Under the pieces are notes generated by a model. It made no database searches and was not told the DNA's origin. It worked only from the letters and a program-made list of their open reading frames with translations. Of a stretch of DNA of 64,000 nucleotides, positions 15,566-23,738 are shown piece after piece. This stretch comes from Bacteroidales bacterium. Its GTDB lineage: Bacteria; Bacteroidota; Bacteroidia; Bacteroidales; UBA1715. The stretch spans positions 16,648 through 80,647 of the forward strand of contig JAFXAU010000002.1 in NCBI GenBank assembly GCA_017516865.1. Reading direction: 5' to 3'. The first letter of the stretch is position 1. Every line of letters starts with the position of its first letter. The position numbers and the translations under genes were made by a program.

Positions 15566-16267
15566 TTATTCATTCATCACCTCAACCGTATGCACGGCGG
15601 CAATGGCGGCGGTTTCGGTACGTAAACGGCTCTCGCCCAAACTAATGGGAATCCAGCCGTTTTGTCTGGCAAGTTCAATTTCTTTTACAGAAAAATCGCC
15701 TTCGGGGCCAATCAGAATGGTAATTTCGCCTTGTTTTTCAACAACATCGCGGAGCAATTGCTTTTCCTGATTTTCGCAATGGGCAATACATTTTTTGCCA
15801 TTGAACGAATTAGCCAGCACGGTCTTTATGTCGGTCATTTCTGTTAAATTCGGCTTTGTCGCCTTGTACGATTGTTTCATTGCCGAAAGAACTATGCGTT
15901 CCACTCTTTCGAGATTTATGGTTTTTCGTTCCGAATTTTCGCACAAAAGCGGAACTATCTCGTCAACACCGATTTCTACGGCTTTTTCAACGAAAAATTC
16001 AAAACGGTCAATATTTTTCGTCGGTGCCACGCACATTCGCACATAATAATTATGCGAGCCGAAACGCTCCGTTTTCGAAACAATTTCGCACACGCAATCT
16101 CGTTTCCCGACGGAAACTATTTTCGCCGTGTACAGATTTCCGTTGCCGTCAATCACGTGGATTTCGTCACCAACAGTTTTCCGCAAAACCTTTACGCAAT
16201 GGCGGGCTTCCTCTTCGCCTAACACAATTGTGCGTTCGTCAATTTCGGTCGAATAAAACAAATTCAT
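15566..16267 (-). CDS. rsmE: 16S rRNA m3U1498 methyltransferase RsmE
   Basis: A 233-residue SPOUT methyltransferase that methylates U1498 of 16S rRNA. The N-terminal PUA-like part (EEARHCVKVLRKTVGDEI) and the C-terminal knot (ITILIGPEGDFSVKEIELA, LGESRLRTETAAIAAV) are intact. The ATG at 16267 (MNLFYST) is chosen because a perfect promoter box lies at 16281-16288. A longer frame runs through that promoter and into repeat DNA. Confidence 0.95.
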   Translation of the reverse strand: MNLFYSTEIDERTIVLGEEEARHCVKVLRKTVGDEIHVIDGNGNLYTAKIVSVGKRDCVCEIVSKTERFGSHNYYVRMCVAPTKNIDRFEFFVEKAVEIGVDEIVPLLCENSERKTINLERVERIVLSAMKQSYKATKPNLTEMTDIKTVLANSFNGKKCIAHCENQEKQLLRDVVEKQGEITILIGPEGDFSVKEIELARQNGWIPISLGESRLRTETAAIAAVHTVEVMNE

Positions 16268-16280
16268 TTTCTTTTTTTTA

Positions 16281-16288
16281 CAAAGGTA
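16281..16288 (-). promoter_or_regulatory. -7 promoter box TACCTTTG for rsmE
   Basis: On the minus strand TACCTTTG, 13 bases upstream of the rsmE ATG; leader is very short. Confidence 0.65.
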
Positions 16289-16330
16289 GAAAGTGTTTTG
16301 ACATAAACCATTTATTGGGTTTATAATTCT

Positions 16331-16412
16331 TAACTCTCGTCTCTCAACTCTCAACTTTCGTCTCTCAACTCTCCACTTTCGTCTCTCAACTCTCCACTTT
16401 CAACTCTTTCGT
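16331..16412. repeat. GAGAGTGGAGAGACGA minisatellite, locus 3 (inverted)
   Basis: Reads as CTCTC-rich on the plus strand (AACTCTCGTCTCTCAACTCT and similar units). Its complement matches the arrays at 12788 and 13443. It lies between the divergent rsmE and DUF748-like promoters. Confidence 0.75.
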
Positions 16413-16457
16413 TGCTCTATTTTCTTCTAACAATTACATTTCGTATTGAACATTTTA

Positions 16458-16465
16458 TACATTTG
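16458..16465 (+). promoter_or_regulatory. -7 promoter box TACATTTG
   Basis: TAnnTTTG match 17 bases before the ATG of the AsmA/DUF748-like gene. Confidence 0.6.
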
Positions 16466-16482
16466 TGTAAAATTTTTCGGTT

Positions 16483-18675
16483 ATGAAGAAAGTCTTAATA
16501 ATAACAGGTCTCACCCTCGTCGCACTACTATTGATAGTGGCATTTGCCGTTTCCCCCATTGCCGAAAAATACATCGAGAACAACTCAAAAGAACTTATCG
16601 GCAGAAAAATCGAGATGGAAAATCTTTCGGTAAATATTTTTACGGGACGATTGAAAATTGACGACTGCACCTTGTACGAAAGCGACGACCAGACGCCGTT
16701 CTTTTCGTTCGACAAGTTCGACGTAAACCTTCAGATGTTTGGATTACTTTTCAGCAAAATCAATGTTGAACACGTAATGCTTTCCGAGGCTAACGTCACT
16801 ATTATTCAGAATGGCGATACGTTCAACTTCGACGATATTGTGGAGCGGTTTGCAAGCGACAGCACCGAAGAAGAAAGCGAATCTGACTGGAAAATCGTCA
16901 TCAACGACATTCATCTTGACCACAGCTATTTGTTTTACCAAGATAAATCAATCGGCAGCGAATTTCGGTTGAAAGACATTTCCATTGTGATTCCCGGCAT
17001 AGATTTGTCGGACTTGAACGCCGACATGGGCTTGCAACTGGCATTTCTCAATGGCGGAAAACTCGATACAAATATTAAATACGATACCGAAAAATCAATC
17101 TACGACCTTACGTTGAACATACAGAATTTCCAAGTGTCGCCAATCCTTCCGTATTTGCAGCAGTCGCTCAACGTTGACAGTCTGGGCGGAAATTTCTCGT
17201 CGAAACTCGACATAAAAGGTTCGACAAACCATCTTTTGGAATTTGACGCAAATGGAACTCTCACGGTAAATAATCTTAAACTGAAAGATTCACAGGACAA
17301 AAACATTTTTGCCGTCGACAGTGCATTCATTGACATAAACCACATCGACCTCACGCACGAACGCATTGAACTCAACAAAGTCTTTATAAACGGTGTTTCT
17401 TCGTACTATGAAATCAACAAAGACCAAACCGACAATTTTACACTTCTCGTAAAAGAAGATACGGTTTCGACTGAAACACAAGTAGATACTGTTTCCGAGT
17501 CATCGAATTTCAATTGTGTCATAAAAAATTTGATTGTCGAAAATTCTCAGTTCAACTATATCGACAACACCTTGCCACGCGTGTTTGACTATACGTTAAG
17601 CGAAATTTCCGTCTCAGCAGAAAATTTCGACCTGAACGGCAAAAACAATGTCACCGCTTCGGCTCTGCTGCAAAACACGGGAAAACTAAAAATCAAATGG
17701 ATTGGTAATATCGACGACTTTTCGAATCAGAATATTTCTGTAAATCTCAACAATCTTGATTTACAACCGCTTACGCCATATTCTCTGGCAATATTCGGAA
17801 ACCCTATAAACAAAGGGCATCTTTCCATTCAAAGTCAGAACGTGATTTTCAACAATATGCTGAAAGGGTCGAATAAAATCAGCCTGTACAACACACAAAT
17901 TGGCGACAAAGACAAGACAGTAAAGGCAGAATACAATTTACCGCTCAAAATGGGAATCTACGTGCTGACCGACAAAAACGGCAAAGCCGAAATCGACCTG
18001 CCGGTAAGCGGAAATATAGATTCACCCGACTTTTCGTACAGAAAAATCATTCTCAAAGCATTGGGCAACGTACTCATAAAAGTTGCTTCGTCGCCATTCT
18101 ACGCGCTGAAGTCAGACGGCGAACTTGAAAACGTATACTTCACGGCAACTTCTACCGAATTTACCGACGAAGAATATTCTCATTTTGCACAATTGGCTTC
18201 AATCCTTCGTGAAAAACCCGAACTCAAGTTGTATTTGACGCAGGATTTGCTCTATTCCAACGCATTGACTGAATACTGCGTTGTGGAATTGAAGAAAAAC
18301 ATGGCTATTCAGGACACGACCAATTTTGTGAACGAATACAATGCAAACGATTTGCTCGTGAAAGAACAGTATTGTGCAATTCCGACTAAATCGCAGGAAG
18401 TCACGGATTTTGCCGATAAGTTGCTGGAGAAAAAAGGCATAAAAAACAGCAACAAATATTCCAACGAACAAAAAGCCGTGCTAATTTACGAAAACGACAT
18501 GCGTCCGGCAATCCTCAAAGACATGAACTGGCGAAACACCATTCTCCATTCGTATCTGACAAAACAATGCTCGGTTGCAGATTCGTCGCTTTCCATTTCG
18601 TCGAATTTAATTGAAAACGACACAATTAAGAATTTCAGAGACAATTATCGGGTTACATGGAAAATCGGTGAATAG
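16483..18675 (+). CDS. AsmA-like / DUF748 family envelope protein
   Basis: A 730-residue protein with one N-terminal membrane anchor (VLIITGLTLVALLLIVAFAV) and a long periplasmic part. The opening segment (YIENNSKELIGRKIEMENLSVNIFTGRLKIDDC) is typical of AsmA-like proteins, and the later DSLGGNFSSKLDIKG and ILREKPELKLYLTQD segments fit DUF748. AsmA-like proteins form long beta grooves that are thought to carry phospholipids between membranes. It stands alone, followed by typA with its own promoter. Confidence 0.75.
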   Translation: MKKVLIITGLTLVALLLIVAFAVSPIAEKYIENNSKELIGRKIEMENLSVNIFTGRLKIDDCTLYESDDQTPFFSFDKFDVNLQMFGLLFSKINVEHVMLSEANVTIIQNGDTFNFDDIVERFASDSTEEESESDWKIVINDIHLDHSYLFYQDKSIGSEFRLKDISIVIPGIDLSDLNADMGLQLAFLNGGKLDTNIKYDTEKSIYDLTLNIQNFQVSPILPYLQQSLNVDSLGGNFSSKLDIKGSTNHLLEFDANGTLTVNNLKLKDSQDKNIFAVDSAFIDINHIDLTHERIELNKVFINGVSSYYEINKDQTDNFTLLVKEDTVSTETQVDTVSESSNFNCVIKNLIVENSQFNYIDNTLPRVFDYTLSEISVSAENFDLNGKNNVTASALLQNTGKLKIKWIGNIDDFSNQNISVNLNNLDLQPLTPYSLAIFGNPINKGHLSIQSQNVIFNNMLKGSNKISLYNTQIGDKDKTVKAEYNLPLKMGIYVLTDKNGKAEIDLPVSGNIDSPDFSYRKIILKALGNVLIKVASSPFYALKSDGELENVYFTATSTEFTDEEYSHFAQLASILREKPELKLYLTQDLLYSNALTEYCVVELKKNMAIQDTTNFVNEYNANDLLVKEQYCAIPTKSQEVTDFADKLLEKKGIKNSNKYSNEQKAVLIYENDMRPAILKDMNWRNTILHSYLTKQCSVADSSLSISSNLIENDTIKNFRDNYRVTWKIGE

Positions 18676-18697
18676 TTTGTGGTTTACCGAAAAAATG

Positions 18698-18705
18698 TAT
18701 ATTTG
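18698..18705 (+). promoter_or_regulatory. Promoter of typA: TTTG (18676-18679) and TATATTTG
   Basis: TATATTTG fits the -7 consensus, and a TTTG 18 bases before it fits the -33 box. The typA ATG follows 20 bases later. Confidence 0.7.
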
Positions 18706-18725
18706 CCGCCGTAAAAAAATCACAG

Positions 18726-20537
18726 ATGCAGGACATTAGAAATATTGCGATTATCGCACACGTCGACCACGGAAAGACTACCTTGGTTGACAGAATTTTA
18801 CATCAAGTTAAGACATTCCGCGAAAACGAAGAAACGGGAGATTTAATCCTCGACAACAACGACCTTGAACGTGAACGAGGCATCACAATTTTGTCGAAAA
18901 ACGTTTCGGTTCGTTATAAGGGTGTAAAAATCAACATTATAGATACTCCGGGACACTCCGATTTCGGTGGCGAAGTTGAACGCGTGCTGAACATGGCCGA
19001 CGGCTGTCTGTTGCTTGTCGATGCGTTTGAAGGCCCTATGCCGCAAACGCGTTTCGTGCTTGAGAAAGCAATAGAAATGAACCTGAAACCCATCGTTGTG
19101 GTAAACAAAGTCGATAAACCAAACTGCGACCCCGAAGGGGCAAACGAGGCAGTTTTCGACCTAATGTGCAACCTCAACGCAAGCGAAGACCAGCTTGACT
19201 TCAAAACCGTATATGGTTCGTCAAAACAAGGCTGGATGGGACCAGACTGGAAAACTCCGACAAACGATTTTGCTTATTTGTTGGATACAATTTTGGAAGA
19301 AATTCCTGCTCCTAAGATTGTTGAAGGAACAACACAAATGCGCATCACATCGCTCGACTATTCCTCGTACATCGGTCGTATTGCTGTCGGACGTATTGCA
19401 CGGGGAACGCTCATCGGCGGACAAAATGTTTCGTTGGTAAAACGCGACGGCTCAATTGTGAAATCAAAAATCAAAGAACTATACACGTTCGAAGGACTTG
19501 GCAAGGAAAAAATTAAAACCGAGGTTCAGTGCGGCGAAATCTGCGCAATCGTCGGTTTGGAAGGATTTGAAATTGGCGACACCGTTGCCGATTTTGAAAA
19601 TCCAGAAGCATTGCCTCCAATCACTATCGACGAACCAACCATGTCGATGGTGTTTACAAACAACGATTCGCCGTTCTTCGGAAAAGAAGGTAAATTCGTG
19701 ACTTCCCGTCACTTACGTGAACGTTTGTACAAGGAATTGGAGAAAAACCTTGCGCTCCGCATCGAAGAAACTGGCTCGGCAGATTCGTTCAACGTATTCG
19801 GTCGTGGAATCATGCACTTGTCGGTGTTGATTGAAACGATGCGTCGCGAAGGCTACGAAATGCAAATCGGTCAGCCTCAAGTTATTATAAAAGAAATTGA
19901 CGGTCAGAAGTGCGAGCCTATGGAACAAGTCACCGTACACGTTCCCGAACGTCTTTCTGGAAAAGTCATTGAATTGATGACGCAACGCAAGGGTGAAATG
20001 AAGAACATGACCTCGAAAAACGACCGTGTTCACCTTGAATTTTCAATTCCTTCGCGTGGTTTGATTGGTTTGACAAGCAGCATGCTCACCGCAACCGAAG
20101 GAGAAGCCGTAATTTCGCACATTTTCACTGGCTTTGAGCCATGGAAAGGCGAAATGCCGAACAAAAACAACGGTGCGCTGATTGCCATGGAAACAGGACA
20201 ATCATACGCCTACGCAATCGACAAACTGCAAGACCGTGGAATTTTCTTCATCGAACCGGGCGACGAAGTGTATGCTGGTCAAGTTATCGGCGAACATGTG
20301 CGCGAAAACGATTTGGTCATCAATGTTTGTAAAAGCAAGAAACTCACCAATATGCGTGCTTCGGGTTCCGACGACAAAGTGGCAATCGCCCCTGCGAAAA
20401 AAATGTCGCTCGAAGAATGTATGGAATATATCCGCAAGGACGAATATTTGGAAGTAACGCCAAAATCGCTCCGTCTGCGTAAAATCATTCTTGACGAAAA
20501 CGAACGCAAGCGCGAGAAGAAAAGCAACGAAAATTAG
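18726..20537 (+). CDS. typA: Ribosome-associated GTPase TypA/BipA
   Basis: A 603-residue translational GTPase of the EF-G group that binds the 70S ribosome and helps 50S assembly and stress adaptation. G1 is [12 protein letters not shown]2 lies in [10 protein letters not shown]3 is [14 protein letters not shown]4 is NKVDKPNC. The C-terminal domain ([29 protein letters not shown]) is BipA-specific. Full length. Confidence 0.96.
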   Translation: MQDIRNIAIIAHVDHGKTTLVDRILHQVKTFRENEETGDLILDNNDLERERGITILSKNVSVRYKGVKINIIDTPGHSDFGGEVERVLNMADGCLLLVDAFEGPMPQTRFVLEKAIEMNLKPIVVVNKVDKPNCDPEGANEAVFDLMCNLNASEDQLDFKTVYGSSKQGWMGPDWKTPTNDFAYLLDTILEEIPAPKIVEGTTQMRITSLDYSSYIGRIAVGRIARGTLIGGQNVSLVKRDGSIVKSKIKELYTFEGLGKEKIKTEVQCGEICAIVGLEGFEIGDTVADFENPEALPPITIDEPTMSMVFTNNDSPFFGKEGKFVTSRHLRERLYKELEKNLALRIEETGSADSFNVFGRGIMHLSVLIETMRREGYEMQIGQPQVIIKEIDGQKCEPMEQVTVHVPERLSGKVIELMTQRKGEMKNMTSKNDRVHLEFSIPSRGLIGLTSSMLTATEGEAVISHIFTGFEPWKGEMPNKNNGALIAMETGQSYAYAIDKLQDRGIFFIEPGDEVYAGQVIGEHVRENDLVINVCKSKKLTNMRASGSDDKVAIAPAKKMSLEECMEYIRKDEYLEVTPKSLRLRKIILDENERKREKKSNEN

Positions 20538-20588
20538 TTATGAGTTAAGAATTATGAGTTATGCTGGCTGAGCATGTCGAAGCCATTT
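20537..20588. repeat. Dispersed intergenic repeat (ATTATGAGTTATG string plus GGCTGAGCATGTCGAAGCC)
   Basis: After typA there is an ATGAGTTAAGAATTATGAGTT string joined to a GGCTGAGC-TGTCGAAGCC motif. The latter resembles a repeat widely scattered in Bacteroidota intergenic DNA. Related strings lie at 26545-26592 and 35181-35211. Confidence 0.5.
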
Positions 20589-20625
20589 TGCTGAAAACAT
20601 AATTCCTTTCAATTCAGACAGTTTC

Positions 20626-21345
20626 ATGATTATTGAGCCTGCAAACGACCCGATGGGACAAGCAATAGACGATTTCTTCAATGGAAGAAAAACGGCTAAA
20701 TTGTTGAATTCCACGCAATATACGTGTGAAGACGAATTTCCTATCGACTATTTATTCAGAACGTGGGACGAAATGCCAAAAATAGAGAAGACAATGCTCA
20801 ATTTGGCACAAGGCGACATTTTGGATGTGGGAGCGGCAGCCGGTGCACATTCGTTGCATTTACAAGAGAAAGGTCTGCACGTCACGGCACTCGACAACTC
20901 TCGATTGTCGGCCAACGTAATGAAAGCCAGAGGAATACAAAACGTCGAATTATGCGATTTCTTTGACTATAAGGGAAAATTCGACACGATTTTATTACTC
21001 ATGAACGGCATTGGAATCTGCGGAACACTCGACAAACTTCCCTATTTGCTCAAGCATTGCAAAACACTACTGAAGCCCAATGCACAAATACTTTTCGACT
21101 CATCCGACCTCATCTATCTGTTTACCGACGACGACGGTTCCTGCGAAATCGACCTTAATGGAAGCTATTACGGCGAAGTAATTTACAAAATGCGATACAG
21201 ACGCATTCATAGCAATCCATTTAAATGGTTATATGTTGATTATGAAACAATTGCATCTGTCGCCAAAGAAAACGGATTCAACTGTGAATTAATTGTAAAC
21301 GGCGACCATTTTGATTACGGTGCAAAATTAACATTGAAAGATTAA
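20626..21345 (+). CDS. Class I SAM-dependent methyltransferase
   Basis: A 239-residue cytoplasmic protein. Motif I is ILDVGAAAGAHSLHLQEKG, followed by the acidic residue in VTALDNS; the later FDTILLLMNGIGICG and ALILF-type strand (AQILFDSSDLIYLF) complete the Rossmann methyltransferase core. Substrate unknown. It is 49 bases upstream of the YejM-like gene, which has its own promoter. Confidence 0.8.
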   Translation: MIIEPANDPMGQAIDDFFNGRKTAKLLNSTQYTCEDEFPIDYLFRTWDEMPKIEKTMLNLAQGDILDVGAAAGAHSLHLQEKGLHVTALDNSRLSANVMKARGIQNVELCDFFDYKGKFDTILLLMNGIGICGTLDKLPYLLKHCKTLLKPNAQILFDSSDLIYLFTDDDGSCEIDLNGSYYGEVIYKMRYRRIHSNPFKWLYVDYETIASVAKENGFNCELIVNGDHFDYGAKLTLKD

Positions 21346-21370
21346 TCTTCTGATTTTTACAAAATCTTCA

Positions 21371-21378
21371 TATTTTTG
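21371..21378 (+). promoter_or_regulatory. -7 promoter box TATTTTTG
   Basis: TAnnTTTG match 16 bases before the ATG of the YejM-like gene. Confidence 0.5.
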
Positions 21379-21394
21379 ACCAAATCAAAAGTAT

Positions 21395-23236
21395 ATGACG
21401 ATAAAAGACTTCATTCGACGGAACTTTCTTTACTACGCAATTTCGGCGATTGTCATTGCCATACAGTTCTTTACATATCTGACAAATAGTCCACAAGTTC
21501 ACTACATGGATGGCCTCGGATTTGTATTTTTTGTCGGGGCGGTACTTTCGCATGCGGCAATTGTCGCTCTTGTACCGTATCTTCTCGGCATAGTGACAAA
21601 AATTGTCTGCAAAAAAGACTCAATTGCAAGCATAATCCACGTTTTCCTCATCATTGTTCTTAATCTCGTCATTCTCATCAATGGATATGTCTACGCACAA
21701 TATCGTTTTCACATTAACGGTCTCATTCTCAGTATGTTGTTTGGCGAAGGAAGTGACGAAATCTTTCATTTCGACATAATTCTCTATCTAAAAGTAACTG
21801 CAATAGTCTGCCTCATAATCATCGGGAACATCATATTGAAAAAACTTGCCAACAGACTATATGACAAACAGAAAAGAATCTATTGGATTCCGTTCTTGGC
21901 ATTGTTTCTAACAGCACTTGTTTCGTCGAATTTTATTCACGCATACGCCGCCGTGGTGCAACGACAATCCGTCGTAAAAAGTGCAGAACATTTGCCATAC
22001 TATTTCCCAATAACTGCGACTCGGCTGATGATAAGTTTGGGCGTAGTTTCGCAAAACGACTTGCTCGATGCTGATTTTGGACAAAAGTCGGAATTGCATT
22101 ATCCACAGAATGAGATAGTTTCGAACGGCGGCAGCAAACAAAACATTGTAATAATTGCAATTGACGCATGGAATTACAGGACATTGAACGACACCGTGAT
22201 GCCGCACGTATATTCATTTGCACAGAAAAACACGCAATTCACCGATCACCTAAGCAGTAGCAACGGTACCCGAGGCGGTATTTTCGGACTATTTTTCGGT
22301 GTGACATCGTACTATTGGAAAGATTTCGACATTACCGGTACGACGCCCGTGCTGATTGACGAACTGAACCGACAGAATTATACCATTCGAACATTCCCGA
22401 GCGCTACGATGAATAATCCAAACTTTGCAAAAGTCATTTTCCACAAAACCAAAGGAATAACACCCTCGACCGAAGGAAATTCCGCCTACGAGCGAGATTG
22501 CCGTCTCACCGACAATTTTCTTTCATTCCTCGACAGTACGCAGACGGAGCAGCCGTTTTTTGCATTTTTGTTCTATGACCTTGCACACAGTTACGATTAT
22601 CCGAAACATTTGAAAAAGCACTTCACTCCGTCGTGGGAATATGCCGACTTTATGAAGCTCAACAACGATATGGACCCTACGCCGTTTTGGAATTTATACT
22701 GCAATTGCGTCTACACCGTTGATTCGCTGGTAAACGTCGTGTTAACCGCCCTTTCGGAGAAACATCTCGACAACACGACCATCATCATCACCGGCGACCA
22801 CGGTCAGGAATTCAACGAGAATCATAAAAACTACTGGGGACACAATAGCAATTACACCTATCCGCAGATACACGTTCCACTTATAGTCCACAATCAGAGC
22901 AACACGCCTAAGACGTTTTCGCACCGTACCACTCACTATGATGTGAGCACCACCTTGCTCAAAAACGTTCTCGGCGTTACGAACGACGAGAAAGACTTCG
23001 GAATGGGTTTAAACCTATACGACACGACATTTAGAAACTGGCACATTGTCGGCGACAACATCAACTATGCATTCATAATCGACGACAACATCATTGTGGA
23101 GAAAAAGCCAGCAGGACGGTTGGAAATTTACGACAAGGAACTTAATCCCCTCCCCGATTATCGTCCTTCGGCAAAAGAGATTTCCGATGCAATACAAAAA
23201 GTCAATCAATTCCACGAGTCGGGAACGAACAAATAA
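21395..23236 (+). CDS. YejM/PbgA-like inner-membrane sulfatase-fold protein
   Basis: A 613-residue protein. Five hydrophobic helices occupy residues ~10-190 (the DUF3413-like part), followed by a periplasmic alkaline-phosphatase/sulfatase-fold domain: NIVIIAIDAWNYRTLND, SSSNGTRGGIFGLFFG, FFAFLFYDLAHSYDYP and TIIITGDHGQEFNENH. In enterobacteria YejM senses lipopolysaccharide and controls LpxC turnover. Here such a role is inferred from architecture only. The nucleophile position in the N-G-T-R-G loop looks like Thr, so catalytic activity is uncertain. Confidence 0.82.
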   Translation: MTIKDFIRRNFLYYAISAIVIAIQFFTYLTNSPQVHYMDGLGFVFFVGAVLSHAAIVALVPYLLGIVTKIVCKKDSIASIIHVFLIIVLNLVILINGYVYAQYRFHINGLILSMLFGEGSDEIFHFDIILYLKVTAIVCLIIIGNIILKKLANRLYDKQKRIYWIPFLALFLTALVSSNFIHAYAAVVQRQSVVKSAEHLPYYFPITATRLMISLGVVSQNDLLDADFGQKSELHYPQNEIVSNGGSKQNIVIIAIDAWNYRTLNDTVMPHVYSFAQKNTQFTDHLSSSNGTRGGIFGLFFGVTSYYWKDFDITGTTPVLIDELNRQNYTIRTFPSATMNNPNFAKVIFHKTKGITPSTEGNSAYERDCRLTDNFLSFLDSTQTEQPFFAFLFYDLAHSYDYPKHLKKHFTPSWEYADFMKLNNDMDPTPFWNLYCNCVYTVDSLVNVVLTALSEKHLDNTTIIITGDHGQEFNENHKNYWGHNSNYTYPQIHVPLIVHNQSNTPKTFSHRTTHYDVSTTLLKNVLGVTNDEKDFGMGLNLYDTTFRNWHIVGDNINYAFIIDDNIIVEKKPAGRLEIYDKELNPLPDYRPSAKEISDAIQKVNQFHESGTNK

Positions 23237-23276
23237 TAAAACCTGTAATTATTCTTCAGATTTTATTGCGAATTTG

Positions 23277-23284
23277 TATATTTG
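23277..23284 (+). promoter_or_regulatory. -7 promoter box TATATTTG
   Basis: TAnnTTTG match 22 bases before the zinc-ribbon gene ATG. Confidence 0.55.
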
Positions 23285-23306
23285 AAGAATTGAAAAACAG
23301 AAACTT

Positions 23307-23591
23307 ATGGCGACGTTACGGAAATACAAATGCAAACAATGTTCCTACACGGTGGTTGCGTCGAGCAATCCATACGTTGTTACCATGTCGGAACTCTATG
23401 CACAATGCTACTGCAAAAATTGCAAAGAAGTGGTAAAAGTTTCGGCTGGCGACACCTATCAAGTCGACGTAACCCGCCTAAAATTAGAATGTGAGAGATG
23501 CAACAACAAAGTCAGCATTTGGACACCCGACATGGGTTGTCCGCAATGTGGCGGCAACATGATCCTCAACAGGGACGAAGATTTCTTTTAA
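23307..23591 (+). CDS. Small zinc-ribbon protein
   Basis: A 94-residue protein with four CxxC pairs: CKQC, CKNC, CERC and CPQC, which can bind two zinc ions as ribbons. The remainder (KYKCKQCSYTVVASSNPY, WTPDMGCPQCGGNM) shows no catalytic motif. It resembles small hypothetical zinc-ribbon proteins of Bacteroidota; a nucleic-acid or protein-binding role is possible but unproven. A hairpin follows 4 bases after the stop. Confidence 0.75.
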   Translation: MATLRKYKCKQCSYTVVASSNPYVVTMSELYAQCYCKNCKEVVKVSAGDTYQVDVTRLKLECERCNNKVSIWTPDMGCPQCGGNMILNRDEDFF

Positions 23592-23595
23592 AAGA

Positions 23596-23626
23596 AAAGG
23601 CCGTCCACTCAACGTGAACAGCCTTT
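23596..23626 (-). terminator. Hairpin between the zinc-ribbon gene and tRNA-Pro, probable bidirectional terminator
   Basis: AAAGGC / GCCTTT outer stem with inner GT-CAC / GTG-AC pairs. On the minus strand it is followed by TTCTTTT, so it best terminates tRNA-Pro. Confidence 0.7.
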
Positions 23627-23627
23627 G

Positions 23628-23702
23628 TCGGGGCAACTGGATTCGAACCAGCGACCCCACGCCCCCCAGACGTGTACTCTAACCGGGCTGAGCTATGCCC
23701 CG
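23628..23702 (-). tRNA. tRNA-Pro (anticodon GGG)
   Basis: The minus strand folds as a cloverleaf: acceptor CGGGGCA / TGCCCCG with discriminator A, D arm GCTC...GAGT, anticodon stem CACGT / GCGTG around loop CTGGGGG (anticodon GGG), and T arm with TTCGAAT. CCA is not encoded. Confidence 0.95.
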
Positions 23703-23738
23703 AAATTTTTGCAAATGTAATAAAATTCCAACATAAAA

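Noticed and set aside
16268..16354. Longer N-terminus of RsmE
   Set aside because: The extension runs through the promoter box and minisatellite repeat; the family begins at MNLFYST.
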